64,000 nucleotides of DNA from Pomphorhynchus laevis (Eukaryota > Acanthocephala > Palaeacanthocephala > Echinorhynchida > Pomphorhynchidae): positions 41,061-105,060 of the forward strand of contig WNNJ02002399.1 of NCBI GenBank assembly GCA_012934845.2, written 5' to 3'. A program made the translations under genes and the position numbers. Each line of letters begins with the position of its first letter. The first letter of the stretch is position 1. A model generated the notes under the pieces. The model was not told the DNA's origin. It made no database searches and saw only the letters and a list, made by a program, of their open reading frames with translations. This document shows positions 43,678 through 51,976 of the stretch, in pieces.

Positions 43678-45313
43678 AGCTATTTCGCCAACAGGCTGCT
43701 GGTACTCTGGGGGCTGGGAGCACTCTATCTCCCACCCCGTACACAGCAAAACGAATAACGGGAGTGACGATCCTCCCAATGATAATAGTCCTAACATAAT
43801 CAGCAGCTTGATCAAATCTAGGCAAACCTGATGCGATTAAGGCCATACATACTATGGCCTCATCGTCCCATCTATTGGATTGCAGAACGATCCTCGAATC
43901 TGTTAAATCTTGTGCGAAATTAAGATACGCATCTTCCGCTTGTCTATTTCTTATGTCTCGGAACACAATTGCATCTTGTGTCCACTCTCTTGCTCGCCAT
44001 ATCGGATCTCTTCTTAATCTTCGAGCCATATCTATTTGCCAGTATAAGATCCAGCCTATTGTATAGACTGAAGTATTATCATATACATTTTTGGACGATC
44101 TTAGCAATCCAGATAAGCGCCCAGCTAGTTCAGGTGACACTTGCCACTCTGATGTAAGTGCATTTTGTACCCTCTTGGTGTCGGGTACACCTCCGGTCAA
44201 GACGTGCGTTATTGCCGTCTCCTCCAACAAGTGGAGGGTACGGAAATTATTGAATTTTATAGTCAAATCTGCCAATTTGAATCCACTAGTTAAAGCATAA
44301 TTTTGACAGATTAAGAAAGTCGTATTGCGAGGGTGAGCCCTCTTAGTCAAACTACATCTTATATGGTACTGTATTTCATCCTCTTCACCTAAAAACACAC
44401 CTCCAGGTGAAGTTAGTTTATATTTAAATAACTCTTTAACAAAGCGCGTTGCTTTGCTCATTTCCATGATGCGCCAGTCCATCTTATCGATGGAGTCGTC
44501 TGGCCCAACGACTGAATGTTTTCCTATATGAAACAAGCCATTCCATGGCTCTAATTTCTTTACATCTACCGCCTCTTGCGAATTGGAAGATAACGATGAA
44601 TTGTCTGACACGTCTGTGTCAGGTGCAGCATTCGCGACTGTAATTAATTTTAAAAGAGCAATTGTAATGTAAGGACAAAATTTATTATCCTTAATTGATT
44701 CACTTTCCTCTTCAATCCCATTTTCTGACCCATCAGGCGTCTTGAAATTATCAGGGTCCGTCTCGTCCCTGTAAATGCATGCCATATAAGTCTTTGATTC
44801 ATCTAATGGTTGTATTTTATAGAATTTGAAACACACTACATGAACTGAAGCTTTCTTCAGTCTATATTGGATCACTCTTCCACTATCTATTCTAGATTCA
44901 CCAATAATTAAAGCACAATCGCACTCTGAGGTGTGTATCCGCTCAAACATTAATTCAGCCGAAACAGATTTCTCGTTGATTTTATACGTCTTATTGACGT
45001 GACATCTTAAATTACGTTGGAAAGACCAACCTCTGAGTAACATACAACTGGCCTTATGCCAGCTGCTATCATATTCAGTTTGTTCTGTCCAGAACAAATA
45101 ATCTTTTAGGTCGCCAACTGGAAGTCCAATATCTTCCATAATTTTATATTTATGGGCAGCTCTGGCCCGGCGAAATCTTTTAGCATCTTCTTTATCTGGT
45201 AAATTCTCCAGACTGATAGATCTACTAAATTTGAATTTATTAAGCCTCTTCATGGGAGGAACCGAGCTACTTCTCTTCTTTTCTATCGTTTTGAATGTTT
45301 TAGATCTCGTCAC
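43535..45313 (-). CDS. Unrecognised 592-codon antisense ORF between LTRs, copy X1
   Basis: An open frame on the strand opposite to gag-pol. It fills almost the whole 1,644-bp insert between two LTRs (43678-45321). The first codon is GTG right after a stop; the first ATG is codon 21 (MKRLNKFKF). The last ~47 codons are antisense LTR sequence, so the real product may end earlier. The N-terminus is basic (TIEKKRSSS, RFRRARAAHKYK). An acidic/Ser-rich linker lies in the middle (ENGIEEESESIKD, DVSDNSSLSSNS). A compact, mostly helical-looking C-terminal half has WILYWQIDMARRL, REWTQDAIVFRDI, RWDDEAIVCMALIASGLPRF and IIIGRIVTPVIRFAVYG. No protease, RT, integrase, zinc knuckle, signal peptide or clear membrane anchor is seen. 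It does not resemble any retroelement protein I know. A captured cellular or viral structural gene is possible. Confidence 0.6.
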   Translation of the reverse strand: MTRSKTFKTIEKKRSSSVPPMKRLNKFKFSRSISLENLPDKEDAKRFRRARAAHKYKIMEDIGLPVGDLKDYLFWTEQTEYDSSWHKASCMLLRGWSFQRNLRCHVNKTYKINEKSVSAELMFERIHTSECDCALIIGESRIDSGRVIQYRLKKASVHVVCFKFYKIQPLDESKTYMACIYRDETDPDNFKTPDGSENGIEEESESIKDNKFCPYITIALLKLITVANAAPDTDVSDNSSLSSNSQEAVDVKKLEPWNGLFHIGKHSVVGPDDSIDKMDWRIMEMSKATRFVKELFKYKLTSPGGVFLGEEDEIQYHIRCSLTKRAHPRNTTFLICQNYALTSGFKLADLTIKFNNFRTLHLLEETAITHVLTGGVPDTKRVQNALTSEWQVSPELAGRLSGLLRSSKNVYDNTSVYTIGWILYWQIDMARRLRRDPIWRAREWTQDAIVFRDIRNRQAEDAYLNFAQDLTDSRIVLQSNRWDDEAIVCMALIASGLPRFDQAADYVRTIIIGRIVTPVIRFAVYGVGDRVLPAPRVPAACWRNSLLNEQRQNLTIDVFYYCKTTEQNKFLYIRLCCQIAVNVSSVKLAVNV

Positions 45314-45321
45314 GACTTAAT

Positions 45322-45576
45322 TGTTAAATCGATGTAATTGTTTCTGGATGCGTTGTTAATGGTATTGTTATGTCTCGTCATAATTCATTGTTCTTAAATG
45401 CTGGCGAATGCAAAGCTGCAGTCAATTCACCGATGAAACGTTAACCGCTAACTTTACTGATGAAACATTAACCGCTATTTGACAGCATAACCGTATGTAT
45501 AAAAACTTATTTTGTTCCGTCGTTTTGCAGTAGTAAAAAACGTCGATTGTTAAATTTTGTCTTTGCTCGTTTAACA
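45322..45576 (+). repeat. LTR 2 (255 bp)
   Basis: Same ends as LTR 1, type B sequence (GGCGAATG...GATGAAAC). It is followed by AGCTATTTCG, also found after LTR 1, and the gag start 14 bases later. Confidence 0.9.
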
Positions 45577-45590
45577 AGCTATTTCGGCTT

Positions 45591-46328
45591 ATGGATAAAG
45601 TGCGCTTTGGAGACCTTATTAAACCGTTTAACGGAGAATGCGATTTTGGAGCATGGTTGGAGCGGGCGGAGATGATCGCAGACTTGCAAGCTGTTAAAAA
45701 GCTCGAAAAGTTTATTCCTCTATTCTTTGACGGACCGGCGTATGCGATTTATAGAAATTTGTCAGCGGAACAAAAATCCGATTATTCTCAACTCAAAGCG
45801 GCCTTACTGCGAGCATTTGGTACTACAGATTTTGATGCCTTTACGAAATATAATAATCGAGAATACCAAGAAGGCGAATCGTTGGACGCATATGCTGCAG
45901 ATTTGGAAAGGTATGCAAACATCGTTAATCCAAATGTTGACAATTCTGCATGGATTCGTTGTAAATTTGTATACGGTTTGCCATCAACTATCAAGGATAT
46001 TATGTTGTCTTCCTGTGCCGTTGAGAATCTGAAATTATCGGATATATTATGCCGAGCACGTACGCTTATAACAACTGCCAATACGTCTGCTGGGTCCTGT
46101 TTTCTTACAACTACATATTCTCGCAAGCATATTGAACCAAGAGCACTGCGCTCGCATCAACGTAAAGATGTCACATGTTTCCGTTGTGGTAAATCAGGAC
46201 ATATTGCGCGTTATTGTACACATTTCAAGGAGCGACGGTGCTATATTTGTGACGATCCTGGACATCTGGCACCTCAGTGCCCAAACAAGGAACATTCAAA
46301 AAACATCGATGGGGAGGCACAGTATTAA
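45591..46328 (+). CDS. gag of Ty3/gypsy-type LTR element, copy 1 (fossil)
   Basis: A 245-aa frame. The N-terminal two thirds is a capsid-type helical region (FNGECDFGAWLERAEMI, YAIYRNLSAEQK, YNNREYQEGESLDAYAADL, FVYGLPSTIKDIML), the retrotransposon gag layout. Two CCHC zinc knuckles near residues 190-230 (CFRCGKSGHIARYC and CYICDDPGHLAPQC) bind RNA. It overlaps pol by 52 bases in the -1 frame. An A_AAA_AAC heptamer in the gag frame (46298-46304) is the kind of slippery site such elements use for -1 frameshifting into pol. It looks whole. Confidence 0.85.
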   Translation: MDKVRFGDLIKPFNGECDFGAWLERAEMIADLQAVKKLEKFIPLFFDGPAYAIYRNLSAEQKSDYSQLKAALLRAFGTTDFDAFTKYNNREYQEGESLDAYAADLERYANIVNPNVDNSAWIRCKFVYGLPSTIKDIMLSSCAVENLKLSDILCRARTLITTANTSAGSCFLTTTYSRKHIEPRALRSHQRKDVTCFRCGKSGHIARYCTHFKERRCYICDDPGHLAPQCPNKEHSKNIDGEAQY

Positions 46329-49039
46329 GTGCTGCTGGTCTTCCCTGTCCCTCTAATGATGCACTACCTACAATTAACGTGACAATAAATGGGCGTCTTG
46401 CGGTCGCACTTGTTGATACTGGTTGTTCGAGAAGTATTGTGTCGCGTCGACTTGTTACAGATATATTTAAACATCCTTTCCCGGATGTTAATGGCGCCAC
46501 GTGGGTCACAATGATGAACGGAAATGCGGTGAATATACCGTGCCTATCTTCAGATATTGGTGGTCCATATCAGATGTTGTTGGGAATGGATGTGATCAAA
46601 AAGATTGGAGGTGTTTCTATTAATGATAACGGAGATGTGAAGTTTCCTTCGAGTTATCCTGTTAGTATGCAAACTTCGGTGACAAAAATTTCGAGTACAT
46701 CTGATAGCGCTAATGTAATCGATGATGTTGACTTTCATGCACAATTCAATGGTAACTTTTGGTTGGTAAAATGGAAATGGCTAACTGGCACACCGGCATT
46801 TATTCATAATAGTGTAACTGAATATCATGTCAATCCTACATTAAGATCTCAATACGAGGCAGAGATTGAGACCTGGATTACTAATGGATGGCTTAAAGAA
46901 TACAATGGGGAAGCTGAAACAGTGATTCCATTGTTAGCGGTTGCTCAAGAAAGCAAAAATAAAGTACGTCCAGTTATGGATTTCAGACTACTTAACTCGT
47001 ATATATCCAGCCATACTGCAGATTCTGACGTCTGTATTTCAAAGCTAAGGAATTGGCGGAGGTGGGGAGATCGTTTGTCATTAATTGATCTTCGGCGCGC
47101 ATATCTACAAATTCATGTCGACGAATCTCTATGGCCGTATCAGGTGGTCATTTATAGAAACAAGCGATATGTACTTACGAGATTGGGTTTTAGACTTAAC
47201 ATTGCACCGCGAATACTTAAAGCTATTGTACATTTTGTCCTCAGCAAGGATCTGCTAGTAGCTCAGTCCACAGATAGTTATTTGGACGATATCATTGTCG
47301 ACAATACTAAAATTGCAAATGACAACGTATTGAAGCTTCTTGCAAAATTCGGATTAGAAGCAAAACAGCCTGTGGATATTCGTGAGTCAAATGTGCTTGG
47401 ATTAAGAATTCAAAGTCTACCAACAGGGTTGAATTGGTCACGAGTATTAGAAATCGGCTGGCCTGAAAGTCTTCCAACGCGACGACAATTGTTTTCATTA
47501 ACTGGAAAATTAATTGGACACTATCCCGTCGCTGGATGGTTGAGACCTTGCTGTAGTTTTCTGAAACGACTCACCGGCGGACATTGGGATGAACCTGTTC
47601 AGGAGAATATATGGAAATCTATTCAAGAAATAAAATCGAAAATGTCCATGGAGGATCCAGCACGAGGTCGATGGGCAGTACCACCTGGTGATACAGGAAG
47701 TGTATGGGCAGACGCTAGCAGTATTGCCGAGGGAGTTGTAATCGAGGTTGATGGGATCATCGCAGAGGACGCATCATGGTTAAGACCAAAAGACGATCCA
47801 CACCACATCAACATGGCGGAACTCAACGCATGTATACGGGGTCTGAATTTATCAATCCATTGGAATCTAAAGAACATTACCCTTTATACAGATTCAGCCA
47901 CGGTGTACAGCTGGATATGTTCTACTCTTTATGACGAAATGAATGTTTGTGTGAAAGGACTCTCGGACATGCTTATAAAGCGAAGATTACAGATGCTCAA
48001 AGAGATTCAAACAGAATTTAGCCTTTCGATTACAGTGAAGCTTATTCCATCGTCGCAAAACAAAGCGGACCATTTAACAAGAGTACCAAAGAATTGGTTA
48101 CAATATTTAAAAAACAATTCATCCGCAAACATTGCAGTCTCTGTTGATATGTCTACTCAAGATACGAATAAGATAATCGAATTAGTCCATAATCGACATC
48201 ATTTTGGAGTTGAAAGAACCATATATTTTATCAATCGAAAATATCCGAATTCGGTGGTTAGTAGGCATAATGTCGCCGAATATATCAAAAACTGCACTCA
48301 GTGTCAGCGAATTGATCCTCATCCAATACGTTGGGACACAGGTCAATTAGGAGTGAATAAAAATTGGTCAAGGTTATCAATCGATACTGTGCATGTGAAG
48401 GGATCGCTCTATTTGTCGTGCATTGATTGTGGTCCATCTCGATTCATGATTTGGAAAAAGTTGAAAGAAGGCACGGTGAACGAAATTACTAGAGCGCTGC
48501 AAACGATATTTTTTGAACGTGGTCCACCTGCGGAGATATTGATGGACAACGCAAGGGCCTTTAGATCGGAAACCCTTTCTCATTGGTGTGAATTATGGGG
48601 CGTACATATAATATACAGGTGCGCTAACAGACCGTGTGGCAACGGAATAGTCGAAAGATCGCACCGGACTATTAAGCGAATCGTGGCTAGAAGTAACATT
48701 ACCACTGAGGAGGCAATTTATTGGTATAATTCTTCGCCAAAAGAAGGCTTATGTGATTCATCAATTCCGCACAATCAGATATATAAATATAAATCAAAAC
48801 TACCATGGGAGCGTATTGAGAATAGAGAGTCGTCGTCATCTGTATCGGAATTTTCTACTGGAGATCAAGTTTTTATGCGACCAGCAGTCTGTAGGTGTGA
48901 TAAACCCTGGATCCAAGGGAACGTCACTGGAATCAATAGTAACACAAGTATAAATGTTGATGGAGTTCCACATCATATTTCGCATTTACGTAGATGTCCA
49001 TCTGATAATAATACTCCTACCGCAAGTTCGACTGGTTAA
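46277..49039 (+). CDS. pol of Ty3/gypsy-type LTR element, copy 1 (fossil)
   Basis: A 920-codon frame read by -1 frameshift from gag. Domain order: aspartic protease (ALVDTGCS near residue 47); RT (VRPVMDFRLLN near 235, LIDLRRAYLQIHV, RLGFRLNIAPRI, SYLDDIIVD near 335); RNase H (VWADASS near 475, INMAELNA, LYTDSATV near 538); integrase with HHCC finger (HHFGVERT, then NCTQCQ) and a D,D35E core (SIDTVHVKG near 702, MDNARAF near 756, GIVERSHR near 790). The RT-RNaseH-integrase order places it in Ty3/gypsy. No envelope gene is seen downstream in sense orientation. It looks whole. Confidence 0.88.
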   Translation: MPKQGTFKKHRWGGTVLSAAGLPCPSNDALPTINVTINGRLAVALVDTGCSRSIVSRRLVTDIFKHPFPDVNGATWVTMMNGNAVNIPCLSSDIGGPYQMLLGMDVIKKIGGVSINDNGDVKFPSSYPVSMQTSVTKISSTSDSANVIDDVDFHAQFNGNFWLVKWKWLTGTPAFIHNSVTEYHVNPTLRSQYEAEIETWITNGWLKEYNGEAETVIPLLAVAQESKNKVRPVMDFRLLNSYISSHTADSDVCISKLRNWRRWGDRLSLIDLRRAYLQIHVDESLWPYQVVIYRNKRYVLTRLGFRLNIAPRILKAIVHFVLSKDLLVAQSTDSYLDDIIVDNTKIANDNVLKLLAKFGLEAKQPVDIRESNVLGLRIQSLPTGLNWSRVLEIGWPESLPTRRQLFSLTGKLIGHYPVAGWLRPCCSFLKRLTGGHWDEPVQENIWKSIQEIKSKMSMEDPARGRWAVPPGDTGSVWADASSIAEGVVIEVDGIIAEDASWLRPKDDPHHINMAELNACIRGLNLSIHWNLKNITLYTDSATVYSWICSTLYDEMNVCVKGLSDMLIKRRLQMLKEIQTEFSLSITVKLIPSSQNKADHLTRVPKNWLQYLKNNSSANIAVSVDMSTQDTNKIIELVHNRHHFGVERTIYFINRKYPNSVVSRHNVAEYIKNCTQCQRIDPHPIRWDTGQLGVNKNWSRLSIDTVHVKGSLYLSCIDCGPSRFMIWKKLKEGTVNEITRALQTIFFERGPPAEILMDNARAFRSETLSHWCELWGVHIIYRCANRPCGNGIVERSHRTIKRIVARSNITTEEAIYWYNSSPKEGLCDSSIPHNQIYKYKSKLPWERIENRESSSSVSEFSTGDQVFMRPAVCRCDKPWIQGNVTGINSNTSINVDGVPHHISHLRRCPSDNNTPTASSTG

Positions 49040-49070
49040 TTATTTTCGTGATTGGTAGATCAGGCGGAGG

Positions 49071-49325
49071 TGTTAAATCGATGTAATTGTTTCTGGATGC
49101 GTTGTTAATGGTATTGTTATGTCTCGTCATAATTCATTGTTCTTAAATGCTGGTGAATGCAAAGCTGCAGTCAATTCACCGATTAAACGTTAACCGCTAA
49201 CTTTACTGATGAAACATTAACCGCTATTTGACAGCATAACCGTATGTATAAAAACTTATTTTGTTCCGTCGTTTTGCAGTAGTAAAAAACGTCGATTGTT
49301 AAATTTTGTCTTTGCTCGTTTAACA
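49071..49325 (+). repeat. LTR 3 (255 bp)
   Basis: Type A LTR, exactly 5,648 bp after LTR 1. Confidence 0.9.
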
Positions 49326-50961
49326 AGCTATTTCGCCAACAGGCTGCTGGTACTCTGGGGGCTGGGAGCACTCTATCTCCCACCCCGTACACAGCAAAAC
49401 GAATAACGGGAGTGACGATCCTCCCAATGATAATAGTCCTAACATAATCAGCAGCTTGATCAAATCTAGGCAAACCTGATGCGATTAAGGCCATACATAC
49501 TATGGCCTCATCGTCCCATCTATTGGATTGCAGAACGATCCTCGAATCTGTTAAATCTTGTGCGAAATTAAGATACGCATCTTCCGCTTGTCTATTTCTT
49601 ATGTCTCGGAACACAATTGCATCTTGTGTCCACTCTCTTGCTCGCCATATCGGATCTCTTCTTAATCTTCGAGCCATATCTATTTGCCAGTATAAGATCC
49701 AGCCTATTGTATAGACTGAAGTATTATCATATACATTTTTGGACGATCTTAGCAATCCAGATAAGCGCCCAGCTAGTTCAGGTGACACTTGCCACTCTGA
49801 TGTAAGTGCATTTTGTACCCTCTTGGTGTCGGGTACACCTCCGGTCAAGACGTGCGTTATTGCCGTCTCCTCCAACAAGTGGAGGGTACGGAAATTATTG
49901 AATTTTATAGTCAAATCTGCCAATTTGAATCCACTAGTTAAAGCATAATTTTGACAGATTAAGAAAGTCGTATTGCGAGGGTGAGCCCTCTTAGTCAAAC
50001 TACATCTTATATGGTACTGTATTTCATCCTCTTCACCTAAAAACACACCTCCAGGTGAAGTTAGTTTATATTTAAATAACTCTTTAACAAAGCGCGTTGC
50101 TTTGCTCATTTCCATGATGCGCCAGTCCATCTTATCGATGGAGTCGTCTGGCCCAACGACTGAATGTTTTCCTATATGAAACAAGCCATTCCATGGCTCT
50201 AATTTCTTTACATCTACCGCCTCTTGCGAATTGGAAGATAACGATGAATTGTCTGACACGTCTGTGTCAGGTGCAGCATTCGCGACTGTAATTAATTTTA
50301 AAAGAGCAATTGTAATGTAAGGACAAAATTTATTATCCTTAATTGATTCACTTTCCTCTTCAATCCCATTTTCTGACCCATCAGGCGTCTTGAAATTATC
50401 AGGGTCCGTCTCGTCCCTGTAAATGCATGCCATATAAGTCTTTGATTCATCTAATGGTTGTATTTTATAGAATTTGAAACACACTACATGAACTGAAGCT
50501 TTCTTCAGTCTATATTGGATCACTCTTCCACTATCTATTCTAGATTCACCAATAATTAAAGCACAATCGCACTCTGAGGTGTGTATCCGCTCAAACATTA
50601 ATTCAGCCGAAACAGATTTCTCGTTGATTTTATACGTCTTATTGACGTGACATCTTAAATTACGTTGGAAAGACCAACCTCTGAGTAACATACAACTGGC
50701 CTTATGCCAGCTGCCATCATATTCAGTTTGTTCTGTCCAGAACAAATAATCTTTTAGGTCGCCAACTGGAAGTCCAATATCTTCCATAATTTTATATTTA
50801 TGGGCAGCTCTGGCCCGGCGAAATCTTTTAGCATCTTCTTTATCTGGTAAATTCTCCAGACTGATAGATCTACTAAATTTGAATTTATTAAGCCTCTTCA
50901 TGGGAGGAACCGAGCTACTTCTCTTCTTTTCTATCGTTTTGAATGTTTTAGATCTCGTCAC
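49183..50961 (-). CDS. Unrecognised antisense ORF between LTRs, copy X2
   Basis: Same 592-codon frame as at 43535-45313, with one amino-acid difference visible (Ser to Gly near residue 83). The open frame is kept in all three copies. Confidence 0.6.
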   Translation of the reverse strand: MTRSKTFKTIEKKRSSSVPPMKRLNKFKFSRSISLENLPDKEDAKRFRRARAAHKYKIMEDIGLPVGDLKDYLFWTEQTEYDGSWHKASCMLLRGWSFQRNLRCHVNKTYKINEKSVSAELMFERIHTSECDCALIIGESRIDSGRVIQYRLKKASVHVVCFKFYKIQPLDESKTYMACIYRDETDPDNFKTPDGSENGIEEESESIKDNKFCPYITIALLKLITVANAAPDTDVSDNSSLSSNSQEAVDVKKLEPWNGLFHIGKHSVVGPDDSIDKMDWRIMEMSKATRFVKELFKYKLTSPGGVFLGEEDEIQYHIRCSLTKRAHPRNTTFLICQNYALTSGFKLADLTIKFNNFRTLHLLEETAITHVLTGGVPDTKRVQNALTSEWQVSPELAGRLSGLLRSSKNVYDNTSVYTIGWILYWQIDMARRLRRDPIWRAREWTQDAIVFRDIRNRQAEDAYLNFAQDLTDSRIVLQSNRWDDEAIVCMALIASGLPRFDQAADYVRTIIIGRIVTPVIRFAVYGVGDRVLPAPRVPAACWRNSLLNEQRQNLTIDVFYYCKTTEQNKFLYIRLCCQIAVNVSSVKLAVNV

Positions 50962-50969
50962 GACTTAAT

Positions 50970-51224
50970 TGTTAAATCGATGTAATTGTTTCTGGATGCG
51001 TTGTTAATGGTATTGTTATGTCTCGTCATAATTCATTGTTCTTAAATGCTGGCGAATGCAAAGCTGCAGTCAATTCACCGATGAAACGTTAACCGCTAAC
51101 TTTACTGATGAAACATTAACCGCTATTTGACAGCATAACCGTATGTATAAAAACTTATTTTGTTCCGTCGTTTTGCAGTAGTAAAAAACGTCGATTGTTA
51201 AATTTTGTCTTTGCTCGTTTAACA
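50970..51224 (+). repeat. LTR 4 (255 bp)
   Basis: Type B LTR, 5,648 bp after LTR 2. Confidence 0.9.
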
Positions 51225-51238
51225 AGCTATTTCGGCTT

Positions 51239-51976
51239 ATGGATAAAGTGCGCTTTGGAGACCTTATTAAACCGTTTAACGGAGAATGCGATTTTGGAGC
51301 ATGGTTGGAGCGGGCGGAGATGATCGCGGACTTGCAAGCTGTTAAAAAGCTCGAAAAGTTTATTCCTCTATTCTTTGACGGACCGGCGTATGCGATTTAT
51401 AGAAATTTGTCAGCGGAACAAAAATCCGATTATTCTCAACTCAAAGCGGCCTTACTGCGAGCATTTGGTACTACAGATTTTGATGCCTTTACGAAATATA
51501 ATAATCGAGAATACCAAGAAGGCGAATCGTTGGACGCATATGCTGCAGATTTGGAAAGGTATGCAAACATCGTTAATCCAAATGTTGACAATTCTGCATG
51601 GATTCGTTGTAAATTTGTATACGGTTTGCCATCAACTATCAAGGATATTATGTTGTCTTCCTGTGCCGTTGAGAATCTGAAATTATCGGATATATTATGC
51701 CGAGCACGTACGCTTATAACAACTGCCAATACGTCTGCTGGGTCCTGTTTTCTTACAACTACATATTCTCGCAAGCATATTGAACCAAGAGCACTGCGCT
51801 CGCATCAACGTAAAGATGTCACATGTTTCCGTTGTGGTAAATCAGGACATATAGCGCGTTATTGTACACATTTCAAGGAGCGACGGTGCTATATTTGTGA
51901 CGATCCTGGACATCTGGCACCTCAGTGCCCAAACAAGGAACATTCAAAAAACATCGATGGGGAGGCACAGTATTAA
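51239..51976 (+). CDS. gag of LTR element, copy 2 (fossil)
   Basis: Identical in protein sequence to copy 1, with a few silent base differences. The slippery heptamer lies at 51946-51952. Looks whole. Confidence 0.85.
   Translation: MDKVRFGDLIKPFNGECDFGAWLERAEMIADLQAVKKLEKFIPLFFDGPAYAIYRNLSAEQKSDYSQLKAALLRAFGTTDFDAFTKYNNREYQEGESLDAYAADLERYANIVNPNVDNSAWIRCKFVYGLPSTIKDIMLSSCAVENLKLSDILCRARTLITTANTSAGSCFLTTTYSRKHIEPRALRSHQRKDVTCFRCGKSGHIARYCTHFKERRCYICDDPGHLAPQCPNKEHSKNIDGEAQY

Noticed and set aside
43535-45313. Antisense ORF as an envelope gene
   Set aside because: Opposite strand to gag-pol, no signal peptide, no clear fusion peptide or membrane anchor, and it lies between LTRs and not behind pol.
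45788-46126. Minus-strand frame of 112 codons, present three times
   Set aside because: Antisense to gag in each unit; repeated only because the unit is repeated.
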